Assembly: GCF_030272615.1 (NCBI RefSeq)
Contig: NC_081410.1
Span: 126,045,640-126,109,639 of the forward strand
Source: Cryptomeria japonica
Taxonomy: Eukaryota; Streptophyta; Pinopsida; Cupressales; Cupressaceae
Reading direction: 5' to 3'
Length of the DNA: 64,000 nt
The notes beneath the pieces were generated by a model, which saw only the letters and a list, made by a program, of their open reading frames with translations, was not told the origin of the DNA and did no database searches. Positions 46,260 to 57,218 of this stretch are shown in pieces (position 1 is the stretch's first letter; every line of letters starts with the position of its first letter). The translations under genes were made by a program, and so were the position numbers.

Positions 46260-47936
46260 CCAAGGCATTCAATTGACATTTGAATTGATGGGAGAGGTAG
46301 AGTCTTTCGATGATGAGACAAAAAGTGAAAATCAGAGTGGAAGCACCAACCAGTCAGCCCATTCCAAAGGTTCCAAGAGGAAGGAAATTAACAAAGAAGA
46401 GCCTCCAAAGAAGAAGCGTAAGTCAAGTTCAAAAAAATCCCCTTCAGTCAGTACTTCTTTCGTGCACAAAATGGAAATGAATCAGGCAGTTGCCCAAGAA
46501 GATCACCCATCTAGAGAGAGCATTGATCATGTAGTGAATGAATCCATGGAATCTACAATTCAAAACAATGAGTAAAGGTTCAGACAAGGGAAAACAACCA
46601 GCAAATCAAGAAAAGCCAATCCCGCCTAAGCTAGTCAATAATAGGGCAGGCAGTGATGCATATACAAGCATTGAAGATGAAGATCAAGAAGTTACATCTC
46701 CGCCCTGAGAGGATCAGCAATTGAATGAAGTATTAGTAAGAGAAGAAAAATCAGCTATTCCTATGTGGCTTGGGGAGAGGTTGACAAAGGAAGTGATAGT
46801 AGAAGAGGATCCTTCCGATTTGGGCAGTTACCTAGATAGAACTCAAGAAACTAAGAAGAAGAAAGCAACCAAAATGCCAAAGATGACGAGATGGTGAAGG
46901 ATCCCAAATAATCTAGATTGCCACTCCAAGAGTTGACAAGCCTAAGGATGAGATTATAGCGGAAGAGTATGACTTGGAGACTATCGATCTAGGTCCCCCC
47001 ACCACTGATCAAGCATTGGAAGATATGAATGACACGGTGAAGACAGTTCGTAACATGCTTAAGCTGGAAGTAGAGAAGAATAAGAAGTTAGAGAAGGAAA
47101 ACAGTGTATTGAGAAGTCATCTTCAACAACTAAAGATATCACTGAGGCAGCATGATCCTTCGGCTATGCCACCACCATTGCCTCCTCCAGACGCAATTGA
47201 TGATTTTGAAAAGATGAAATCTTCGGCACAACTAATGGACACTTGGATCACCAAAACATTCAAAAGGGTGAATGCATTCATAGGGGTGTTAATAAGAATA
47301 TTTGATAGAGCTATGGCAATCCTTGAAAGAACTCAAGCACTCAGGGTAGCATATGATACCTTCATCTACACCAGGGATTTCACCATACCCATATTGCAAG
47401 TCATGAAGAAGACATCGAAACAAACATTGGTGAGCGAAGGTATATTGAAAGGTAGGCAATCGCCCGATTTCCTACAGTGGTGTAATTTGCTTCGCATGAG
47501 GAGGCTCATATTTGAAGACACCAGTGGTGGATGCACCCAAGTTGATCAGGCAATTAATTTGATACATGACGAGATCTTGGAAGTGGCCAAGATCATTCTT
47601 AAGAAGAAGAAGAATGAAGGGATTGATATTGTTGCTGAAGAGCTAGTTGAGAGAGTGAAGACTATCTTCTTTGGAACAGATGGATCACCTTCTAAGAAGC
47701 GGCTAGACAATATTCACTCATTCACCATAATTGCTAGCAAGACGAGAGATTTCAGGTCGGATTGGGAGACAACCTTTGTCTCAAGCTTGGATGAGGTCAG
47801 TTACTTGGAAGAACAATTGAAGAACCTGCCTATGGTTCCAGTAGCTAAGATTGAATCATTGACGTCCAGATTTGTTGAATTTGCAAGAAGAGAAAAGGAT
47901 AAGGGCAACAAGATTCTAGAAAATAATTTGTTATGA
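46260..47936 (+). pseudogene. P2 ORF, C-terminal part (NLS, coiled coil, helical domain)
   Basis: It resumes as PQGIQLTFELMG, then an acidic/serine stretch and EEPPKKKRKSSSKK (about 46399-46440), a classical basic nuclear-localisation motif. A frame change near 46570 gives MSKGSDKGKQPANQEKP with one TGA. From 46974 an uninterrupted 320 codons hold a coiled coil (KLEVEKNKKLEKENSVLRSH), a PPPLPPP linker and a helical domain ending FVEFARREKDKGNKI with a stop at 47936. Charge pattern and blocks match 12882-11152 of P1. A nuclear, self-associating protein is the inference; no enzymatic motif was seen. Confidence 0.8.
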
Positions 47937-48139
47937 TCCTATGTGGCGTCAAATTTTCCTATTGGAGGATTTTCCTCATATCTTGTGCCAAATGGATGTC
48001 ATATTCCCATTGGCTGATATTTAATATTTTGTAATAATTAGGTATTTTGGTTGTAACAAACCCTAATTAGGGTTTAGGTGGCAAAATATGGGCCCTTGAT
48101 TCTAGTTTAATCTTGGCCATTCATTGTAATTGAGATATC

Positions 48140-48147
48140 TATATAAG
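48140..48147 (+). promoter_or_regulatory. TATA box near the 3' end of P2
   Basis: TATATAAG in GATATCTATATAAGCTC context, 848 bp before the 3' end and downstream of the ORF, so it would drive leader sequence and not the ORF. Confidence 0.55.
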
Positions 48148-48785
48148 CTCAAATCGTTTCATTTTATAAAGATCGATTAGAAGAGTTTTGAAGAATTGTT
48201 GCTCGATGCTACAAAAATTAAGAAAGTCATTGAAGTATTGGTGACTTATTGAGTTTTGAAGCATTTGCTTGTCTCTTCATTATTTTATGAGAAAAGTCAA
48301 TATTGAAAAGACAAAAAAAATTAGAATAGAATTTGTTTTAAGTGATTTAGATGAATGAAAGATGCATGTGCATGATTAAAAGTGACGCTCGTTGTTCATA
48401 CTACTAGTACTCCATTGATGGTGAAGTATCTTGCATAGTCAATTGAACTTACCTTAGCCAAAGCTTAACTTCAATTACTATTCCATCATTGATATGCTTC
48501 ATCTTGAAGGTGTCTATGTTTGTCATAGCGATTTGAAAATCACCAAGCTATACCTAGAAGATTGCACTAGAGTTGTGGAGATGTTTACAACATGTCAAAG
48601 AAAAGCTTAGTTAAGCTCACTTGAAATTTCCCATTGTCTTGCATTCGTAGCATTACCGTAGCATCCCTAAACCTTCTTTTTTATTTTTTTTATCAAAGAC
48701 CAATAGTAGTAGAAGAGACGATATTGCAACATCATTCGAAGAACGTCATTCCATTGAACTTGAATTGAATCTAAAGAACAACTAC

Positions 48786-48791
48786 GTAAGT
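48786..48791 (+). promoter_or_regulatory. Conserved GTAAGT in P2
   Basis: 201 bp before the 3' end (CTACGTAAGTCCCCTCAC). It is the most diverged member of the set that still keeps GTAAGT. Confidence 0.4.
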
Positions 48792-48987
48792 CCCCTCACA
48801 GGTACAACAAAAGACATTATATCATTGAAGCTATCCAACATGTCAAGACCTGACATTGAGAGCCTTGGAGTCATCTCAAGTGATCCTTTTTGCTAATCTT
48901 CAACATTTGAGAAGTCTTTGTTCAAGAAAGGATAGAGTTTTCAATACTTTATTCTGTGTGTGATTGTGCATATAAACACCATCAACA

Positions 48988-49353
48988 CAATCTTAGGGTT
49001 GTGATCCATGGTAGAGTTAAATCTTCTACTTGTGTCACTATGCATTGTGAATTGGTGTGCATGTTAAGTATGTCGTCACAGGTTATGACACCTTGAGCAT
49101 GTAGTTGTGTTGTGTGACTTACTTCATGCCACTTTTGTATTGTGAAAAAAAATTTCAATCATCTTTTGTCCACTAATGTCCTAGGGTAAAAGTTGGAGCA
49201 TTACACCATGCATGATGTTGAATTATACCATTTTGATGATAAATGCTTTGTGGTTGCAGCTATTGATTTGTGACTTGTAAAAGATATATTTGACCCCTTG
49301 TGACTCGTTAGTTGTTACAATCTAAGAGTTTCTATCAAATAGTACATGCCTTT
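48988..49353. other. Intronic stretch without recognised features
   Basis: Between P2 and D5. No ORF or repeat was recognised. It may be internal sequence of H. Confidence 0.4.
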
Positions 49354-51201
49354 TGTAATGTCCCCTACTTGTTATAGGCTTGTTAGCAATGATTTTCCTA
49401 TTTTAATACATTTATAACTTGAATTAAACTGATTAATGAGGAAACAACTACTATCTAATGTCTTTAATTAAATTTTTTTTTAATGAATATATGAAACAAA
49501 TTATGATTTTAACCCTATCATACGAATTATAGCTACTATTTCTGAATACTAACAGTAGTGTATAAATTAAAAGTAAAGACTGCAACTTACCTTGTATTGG
49601 AAGAATGTAGCCTTGGGAGAACAACTTGCACCCAAGAAAGCAAACACCTACATATATATTCCATTATTATAATTAGATCTAATCTATTCAAGCAGATAGA
49701 GTTGGGTAGTTGGAACATGAGAAGGGTTATGCAGGTCCGATGTCTATCAAGCCCAAGGAATGGTTGCTTCTATCCTCCTTACCACACTTGACAGCCCATG
49801 TGGCTTGCCCTTCAAGTCCATTACCCATACAGGACTTACCTTGTGGGTTTGGCATAGAGAGTGCAATCGGGCTCCTTGTCTCCAAGGGTCCTTATGACCA
49901 CTTGTGAGACCCTCATCCCTCACAAGATGCACAAACAAGTCTTATTCATTACATATGAAATGAAAGTGCATTAATAAACCAATCGCTATGTCAACAACAG
50001 TTACAGTCTAATATGATTCATATTACAGACTTGTTTCCTTATGGCTAATTCATATTCTAGTAGATTAACAGTGATACCGTTCAATAGGATTTACATTTAA
50101 ATTATTATGTCTTCATTTAACCGCATATTGCTCAGTAAATATGGATGCCAAGGGTGGCATCTTCGAAGGAAGAGTCACCTTGCTCCCTCTCTAAGGAAAC
50201 GATTCCCTCAAATAATAATCAGCGCCTTAAGCCACAAGGTATTTATCTTGTGATCATTATGCTAAACAATAAATAGGTATTATGATTAATGTTGGTATGA
50301 ATGATTGATTTGTATCTAACCATCATCTTCTCAAGTCAACATCTTCTCTATTAACCGATTCCTATAATAAAATTATATCTCTTGATTGATCAATATCTCG
50401 GTGCTGTCATTAATATAGGTTTAATTTGATATGTGTGATCATTAAATCTAAATTGATGTTGATCGCCACTTTTACCAAAAACAAAAAGTGTTTTTGATCA
50501 CTAACTGGAAGATAGCCTACTCCATTGGTGAGCGGTTCTTGGAGACTTGTTATTATGATTCCTCGTTGGTATTTTCTTATGTTAGGTATTATTAGTCATG
50601 TTGGGTGAACAATATCATTTGTGCATCAATAATCCATATCGTATCTCTGATTCCAATCACCTCCTTAACAATGATAATCGTGGCTCTTGCTCATTGCTTC
50701 ATATAGAGCATTTTATTGTAATTCCTTTCATCGACTATGATATTATTTAGTGGCTCGATACTACGATCGCTAGTATTGATTATTCATTGTTGGATCGGTG
50801 ACACTATAATATTAATTCATGATACTTGCAATAGATTCTATTGGGAGTGTGTAACCTCCACGTGGATTATCCTTGTGGAGGCTGCCTTTATCATTACCTC
50901 CTACATGCTTACATTCGAACAAGATTACGTATGAATGCTTGCTCGCTTCCTTCGTTTGATCGGCGCATCAAGAGAATAAGGTATTCATCCTTGGATTGCT
51001 GATAATTATAAGTCTTGTCACCTTCAACTATGTAGAGATTGGCTGCTTAACATATCCAAGTTCTTCATGTTATTCTAGTTCATTATTGCGATACTATATT
51101 GGTTGTCTTATTTCCAAATTCCTCTCCATAGGAGACTTCCGAATTTGGGTGGTCTCCCAGAGCTAACTTTTGGATGGGAATTTCAATCAGAGGTCATGAC
51201 A
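49354..51201 (+). mobile_element. D5: solo LTR of the TGTAATGTCCCC family
   Basis: It starts TGTAATGTCCCCTACTTG and ends GAGGTCATGACA. CCTTT flanks both ends (49349-49353 and 51202-51206), a perfect TSD. Length 1848 bp, close to D1. No coding content. It appears to sit in the decayed internal region of H. Confidence 0.7.
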
Positions 51202-51206
51202 CCTTT

Positions 51207-51720
51207 TCTCTTGGGAGCATATTAGGGTTTTAGTGAGCTTAAGAGGTGTTTTGTGCACACCATTAGAAATTGCTAGAAGACCTTTTACAATCATGGAAAC
51301 TTCACATTCTGCTGGTAATGCCTATTTCTCATTGACTTCATGAGATATATATTTTGCTTATTAGATGTCATTAAAATATTCATTTTCTGTTAAGGGATCC
51401 ATACCTTCAATTTGCATAGTGGATTCCTTTTGTTCTTGCTCAATGGTCTGCTCCTTCTCATTGTCTTGTAGCTTTGATTTCGGCTCCTACTCAACGATTT
51501 CTTACTGGCAATTTCTTGTGATTTTGATTATAGCCTTTCTTCTTTCTTTATCAACTCTTTTCGTCTTTCTCTTCTACTCTCCTATTCTTTCATTATTACC
51601 TTTAAGATTTTTTTGAAATTGTTTACTTACATCTTGCATTTGCTTAACCAAACCAATAAAATGTTCTATAGATTTTTCTCTCTAATTTTTCGTCATGATT
51701 CACAGGCTGACAAGATCAAG
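51207..51720 (-). pseudogene. H: decayed start of the internal region
   Basis: Downstream of the H primer-binding site, the minus strand has a frame with several stops reading EKSIEHFIGLVKQMQDVSKQ and a lysine/glutamate-rich stretch, suggestive of a gag-like start. It is interrupted by D5 at 51206. No clear domain. Confidence 0.4.
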
Positions 51721-51732
51721 GCTCTAATACCA
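51721..51732 (-). other. Primer-binding site of H (tRNA-iMet type)
   Basis: TGGTATTAGAGC on the minus strand, one base after the LTR end CATTACA. It differs by one base from the usual plant iMet site TGGTATCAGAGC. Confidence 0.75.
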
Positions 51733-51733
51733 C

Positions 51734-52430
51734 TGTAATGCTTTTTAAGCAATTTAAGAACCCTACAATTTTTAAGGTTCCTACCTATGCAAGGGTCGAG
51801 AACTTTTGGAATGTGGCAGCAGGATATTTGCCCATATTAATTACAACATCAGGCTGGTTACTTATCATTTAGCATAGAATTCTTCTCATTATGAAATGTC
51901 CGAATTTATTGATGCAAACAGCAATGTATTGAATCTGCTATTGCAAATTACCATTGAACATTGAGAATATCATCATAAACAACATTCAGAATCAAATAGC
52001 AGTGCTGTATTTGATAAAAATGCAAGAACCCATATGTTGATACAATTTTTTATGCCCTACAATACCTGTCATTGTGATAAGTATTTATAACAACAGATTG
52101 TATTGGCATATAGGTTCTTGCATTTTTAATGTTTTAACAAATATGGCACTGATATTTGATTGTGAATGTTATTTCTAATAATATTCTCAATGTCCAATGG
52201 TAATTGGTTAGTAGAAAATTTGATGCCTTGTTGTTTGACTTTGTATTAGTAAATTCAAACATTTCATAATGAACAGAATTCTGTGTGAAAGGATAACTAA
52301 CTAGCTTGCTGGTGTAATTACATGGGTAAATATTCTACTAACTGTCACATTCCAAAAGTTCCTGACCCTTGCATAGATAAGAACCTCAAAAAATTGCAAG
52401 GTTCTTAAAATACTAAAAAGGGACATTACA
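51734..52430 (-). repeat. H: 5' LTR that is itself a 697-bp inverted repeat
   Basis: The minus-strand LTR starts TGTAATGTCCCTTTTTAG at 52430 and ends TTTTTAAGCATTACA at 51734. Its halves are inverted copies: TATGCAAGGGTC followed by GAACTTTTGGAATGTG occurs in the left half and, reverse-complemented, in the right half. So do GAATTCT, ATTATGAAATGT and ACCATTG. By eye roughly three quarters of positions match. The centre lies near 52082. A transcript would fold into a stem of about 340 bp. Confidence 0.8.
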
Positions 52431-53844
52431 AATTAAAGTACACACTCCATCATCCACTTGGTAAAGCGCAACCAATTGAAATCAAAACAGGAAGAGGAGT
52501 TATTGTACATAAATTCCAACTTGCACCTTCTTTTGCATAGACAAAATGACTAGAAAGAACAATGAAGCTACAGTCTGTAGAGCTAGAGCATACTGATTTG
52601 GATCCTTTGCTTCCCAACATTCTTAATTTTTGGAGTCAACTAGCCAGCAACATACTTTTAGTGCAAGTATTAGTGGCACTGATTGTGGTTCTTCTAATCT
52701 ACCAACGTCATCTTACATCAATAATGATGATGATGATCTTTTTGGAGACCCATATGATGCTTTTTGCTGATTTTATTGTTTTAGTATTGAGCAATGAAAA
52801 TTTATCCGTATCATGACATTTGAGTTTGACAAATTGACATTGAAGTAACATTTTTTATTTTTATGGTGGTTTTGTTTATAATATGATGCTCTATGTTAGT
52901 TTGAAATTAATTCCTATTTTAGCTGCGAAAATGCATATATTTATGATTTTTATGTGTTTTCCAACTTTTTTGTATAGACAAACCCAAGCCCAAAAAAAAT
53001 GTGATACTAACATAACTTAAACCCCCAGGCCCAAGCCAATAACTTAGTATGAAAAGTATCCATCTTGTCTTCGTCAATCCAAGAAAATCTTATATACAAG
53101 TATATAATTTTGTTGGCAGACATTTTTCATTTCCTGAAACAATATATACACTTAATATTTAGGGAAAAGAAGAATTATTGTGTCCATTTGTATTTTAGGC
53201 TAAAAAGTTATTTAGGCACATTTGTTATAAAAAATCAGCATAGCTTTGTCTCTGTAGGAAAAGCTTATGATAATTTTTTTCCTACCCAATCTTGTTGAAT
53301 CCTCTCATGATCTCATCAATATAAGGATAATACTGTCCTAAATGATGCTGCCATGTGCCAATTTGACATTAATCGAGCCATGCACTATTTTTTTCGCAGC
53401 TTTTCAAGCAAGATTATAAATTTTCTTACAACTAATGCACCAAAACTTGAATAAGTACTTAGACCTAAATATACTAGATCATTATATTGTATGATAAATA
53501 TTCCCCCTGATAGCATTAATTGTACTTGTAATGCATGCTTTTTTTTGGAATTCCAGAATTCAGTAATATATAAATGAGAGTATATAGTTTAAAATCTTTA
53601 GTAAATATATAAACCATTCCATATATGTGTGTGCGTGCATTTGTGTGCATGTGTGTACTGACACAAGCACCAAAAAAGTAAGTTTTTGATTTTGTATTTT
53701 TTAACACTAGAAATTGTAATTTCATGTGAGACAAGAAGACATTGTTGGAAGAAAATTCAATATGAGAGTAACTAGCCTCCTTTGTGGTGTTTCAAATTTG
53801 TTGAACCGTGAGAAAAGAAAAACTGGAGAGGAGGAAAGACCCAC
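52431..53844. other. Intronic stretch without recognised features
   Basis: AT-rich and single-copy in appearance. A short GT/CA-rich patch lies near 53625-53660. No exon was confirmed. Confidence 0.5.
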
Positions 53845-53963
53845 CTGTTCATGTTTGTAGCTTTTGGATTTAGTAGATGTGACAACGATTTCTTCCTGGA
53901 AAAATGCCATGTCAATGGCACTGGCCTCCTTTTTGATATTACCAAATCCGTTGGACCATGCAC
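53845..53963 (-). CDS. ISE2: ISE2/DExH15-like RNA helicase, exon after motif III
   Basis: 119 bp (39 codons plus 2 bases): VHGPTDLVISKRRPVPLTWH, FSRKKSLSHLLNPKATNMN. RRPVPLTWHF followed by a basic stretch is characteristic of ISE2 proteins, where it follows the GWIGQ of the previous exon. Acceptor TTTTTACAG, donor GTGGGT. It starts in phase 0 and ends in phase 2. No stop or frame problem, so the gene looks functional here. Confidence 0.9.
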
Positions 53964-55194
53964 CTGTAAAAATACAAGATCGGAGTAATAATCAAATATG
54001 TTTACTGTGGCTGTTAGCATGACAACATATTTAGAGACACTATTTGTGAAGAAAACACTGTATTCTATTTACAGTTGCTTTTGTTTTACTTTTATGTAAC
54101 ATGAGTGTTGCTAACAAGAGAGAGTGCAGACAACGGAGGAAACAGAAGCTGTCTGTTATTTTATAGCAAAGAAAAAACACAGAACAGGTTGCTAATGAAG
54201 TTGAGGATGAAGAATATTATATGGCAAGCAATAAGAATCGGTTTACCAGGGTGCAGGCCAATATATTATGAATCCTTATTCTTTTGAGGTAGAATATTGT
54301 TACAGAAAAAGGCCCTAGTCCAGAATGACAAAAAGGTAGAAAAAGTAGAAGATATGCATTCTGGAACACAAATATGAGATGCTGAAGTTCCATCCCATTG
54401 TGAAAGGGGCATTGTATAATCAGAACTTCAGTACAACCACAACATAAAAGTCATGGTAATCTAGGTAGGGATCTGTTTCTACACTTCTTATTTTATTATG
54501 TTCAAAATATAGAAGTATCACAATTTTATTAAAGTTTGGCACAATTGTATGCTCTTCAGAAGACTGTATCAGCTAAAAGTATATAGTTTTATATATATGC
54601 ATTAATGGTAAATGTGCTTGTAGAAAAAAAAATCTGTGACAAGAAACACACGTACATCAATCTCTAAACTCCCCGAGATATTATTTGAAATATTTTAATG
54701 TGAATATAATCTATTTTCCCTGTCCCCTAAAAAAGGGAACATAAAAGTCATCCATGCGCAGTACCATAAATTAAATATAGGCATTCACAATGTCTGCACA
54801 TATTCAGCCAACACAATCACAGTTTTAAAAATTAATACATTTTCCAGAAGTTTATATTTACAGCTGTTTAGACATACAATGCTCACTAGACACATTAAAC
54901 TCAATACATGGAAGGAATAATGAAAAAGTTACCAAGAACCATAGTTTTATCCATATATAAATCAATGTCCTCAAGGAATGATAAAAAGGTATAAAATCCA
55001 ACATGGCTTGGATGAAAAAAAATTGTATTTCCGGTTACAAAATCAGAATTCAAATTACAGCTCTTATACTAATTGATATTTAATTGACAGAATGATTCAT
55101 AAATAACCTTTTATCTTCCACTGCCCAAACATCAAATATTTATATATTGAATGACAAAATAAATTTGCTGTTAAAGCATGGAAGTACAATATAC
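53964..55194 (-). other. Intron of the ISE2-like gene
   Basis: 1231 bp between phase-0 boundaries (GTATAT donor, ACAG acceptor). No element ends seen. Confidence 0.8.
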
Positions 55195-55281
55195 CTGTCC
55201 AATCCATCCTGCTAGCTCTTCAGGATTTGAAATTGTTGCAGAAAGGCAGATTAGTTGCACTTCCTTTGGACAGTAAATAAC
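55195..55281 (-). CDS. ISE2: ISE2/DExH15-like RNA helicase, exon with motif III (SAT)
   Basis: 87 bp, 29 codons: VIYCPKEVQLICLSATISNP then EELAGWIGQ. LSAT is helicase motif III, which couples ATP hydrolysis to unwinding in DExH helicases. Both borders are in phase 0, with donor GTATATTG and acceptor AAGTAG. It continues directly from ...GTVWEET of the preceding exon. Confidence 0.92.
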
Positions 55282-55542
55282 CTACTTTTATGCAAATACA
55301 GTTTCTGAATCAGTATTTTCCGCCTTCAATCTTATTATTTTCATATCAAAACCAAGAAACAAGAATCGTAACAACGAGACACCTATGCCTTAAGAACATG
55401 GTTTCAGTGGAAGCATGGATAACAATAATAAACTAGTACCACATTTTAGAATGAAAAGTACACGAGCCAAAATAGAAGGGAAAGCATAGCACTAGCCTAT
55501 TCAATGAAATAAACAAGAAAAGTTCTAAGTGAATATGCATAC

Positions 55543-55651
55543 CGTCTCCTCCCAAACAGTTCCTCGAGAGATGTCACTCAAATAATGGACTTCATCTAAA
55601 ACAATGAAATCCACTTGCTCTAATCCACTTCCCTCAGAAACTGTGTTGACA
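55543..55651 (-). CDS. ISE2: ISE2/DExH15-like RNA helicase, exon with DEVH box (motif II)
   Basis: 109 bp: (S)VNTVSEGSGLEQVDFIVL, then DEVHYLSDISRGTVWEET. DEVH is the Walker B/motif II that binds Mg-ATP; HYLSDISRGTVWEE is a strongly conserved Ski2-family extension. It begins with the last base of a split codon after GGGGCAG. Upstream exons with Walker A and the chloroplast transit peptide lie beyond the sequence I could recognise, probably outside the window. The gene is transcribed right to left. Confidence 0.93.
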
Positions 55652-57218
55652 CTGCCCCAAGAGAGAAGAAATTTTTACATCATTTATTTCTTCAAATATG
55701 TTCAGATATATGCCATTTTCTTCCACCTATTTCTTAATATACCTTTTATAAAAGAAATTCCCTGCTAGAGATAAGTGGGAAAACTGAGAGGCATATCAAT
55801 GAAGGCAATCTGTAAGTTCTAAGCCACAATCATATTCAGAATAAAAATCACACAGACAAAAGATTAAATGAATCACAAAATCAAAAAGGAATCATTCACC
55901 TCAACTGTTTTGCAGCCAGTTGAAAACTAAAATACTGGATTGGGTACAGATAATGGAACTCGGTACAGCGGTATGGTAAATATATAGATAGATAGATAGG
56001 TTCAAAATTATAAATTATAAGAACAGTGATACTCATAATTGTCAATAAATAGAATATTTATATACCTCATATTCATAATTTGCAAAAATGAATATACTGA
56101 AGTCTCAAAATGTCATTACACAATGAAAATTCAAAATTACAATCAATATTTAGTAGTCTTCATATTGTTCCTCATCAAAAGCATCAAGGTATACCTGCTA
56201 TCCACAATCACCAAAAACATGGTTACTTGGTTTTGCTTGATTAGGAGATCCATGCTCTCTTATCCTTTCCAATATACTTCATATTAACTGACTGCACCCT
56301 TTCAGATTTCCATTTATCATCTATATAGGTATTTGACAAAAAAGCCATTGTTGGTGTCTAGCCATAAGGCCGAGAGAATGGCTTTTAATCCATTATTATG
56401 TTACCAAACAATGGATAGCTAAGATAACAAGGGTGGAAATAATTTCTGTAATAAGTCATGTACATAATTAGAGATGGAATTTTTTTCTATGTTCTTAGAT
56501 AGAGGTGAGCTGATAAACAGAGGTAAAGATTTATCTTATAATTGGAAACTTTTAATTGAGAGGCTTTATAGAGTCTTGCAACTAAAATCTACAGGACAGA
56601 AAACAGAAATTATGCAGGGGTCCTTCTAGGTACGTCCAGGCAGTACCCTGGGCGTATCCAGGGCCAAACCCACACTGGACCAATACCAGAGCCAGAACCA
56701 CACGGATACATGGGTCAAAATAGAAGGACCTGATAACGTGAGTTGAAAAGAATTTTTATCTTATTGTGATTTACAAAAAACGAAATCAAGTTCCATGTAA
56801 GTGATTACAGTTGGCTCACTTGTCCAGATATATAACTTTTCTGAACCCAGATGTATGAGCCTTGACCTTTTTTCCCTTGCTAACAGCAAATATTGTAAGT
56901 TTGCAACATCTCAAAATACAACAATGAACAAATAATGTCTTTACAGAGTTGTGTTGTAACTTTTCACTATCTGATGGATGACTAGCCATTCAGGCATGTG
57001 CTACGCTCCAAGTCCTACAAAGCATATCTTATATGTTGAGGTAGGAGCTCAATGAGAAACTTTAGCTAACCTTCCTTTCATAGGGAGGAGAGGCTATTTC
57101 CTAAAGAGCTCCATAACATTTCATTATTTTTGGTAATACGATGGTTACGTATACCAAAACCAGAACCAATTTCTATTTATAAAGCAAAAAAGGCTCTAAA
57201 TAAATGTTTCTTGTTAAG
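55652..57218. other. Upstream intron sequence, no gene recognised
   Basis: AT-rich. I looked on the minus strand for the expected preceding helicase segment (TTEILRNMLYQ-like) and found none. A GATA run lies at 55983-55999. Confidence 0.5.

Larger units (their letters stand above)
38312..48987 (+). mobile_element. P2: ORF-carrying giant TG...CA unit, interrupted by A3
   Basis: It starts TGGTGTGACCATTTCACAC and ends AACACCATCAACA. Flanks are CAACC (38307-38311) and CAATC (48988-48992), one mismatch. Order: terminal hairpins, about ten direct repeats (38565-39320), an upstream TATA-like box (39465-39472), ORF N-part (40361-41932), nested A3, ORF C-part (46260-47936), the shared AACAAACCCTAATTAGGGTT, TATATAAG (48140-48147), leader and GTAAGT (48786-48791). 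Without A3 and its TSD it is 6349 bp, almost the size of P1 (6379 bp). The two halves show no LTR-like direct repeat of each other, so it is one unit and not an element with two LTRs. Confidence 0.75.
897..53844 (-). other. Giant intron (about 53 kb) of the ISE2-like gene
   Basis: The donor is at 53844-53843 (GTGGGT on the minus strand) and the acceptor at 898-897. The interval holds nearly all mobile elements described here, in both orientations and nested up to three deep. Exon phases (2 before, 0 after) and the family's usual protein show that a small exon, probably only about 40 bp, must lie somewhere inside and was not found by eye. The interval is therefore really two introns. That both sides belong to one gene is inferred from exon order, strand, phase and absence of stops. 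Confidence 0.8.

Noticed and set aside
41933-48987. P2 as a complete element with two LTRs (38312-40350 and 47940-48987)
   Set aside because: The two segments do not match each other; the 3' part matches only the 3' part of A units.
53722-53790. Possible exon reading LVTLILNFLP next to the 53845-53963 exon
   Set aside because: It would leave an intron of only about 60 bp and soon meets a stop; resemblance to the family is slight.
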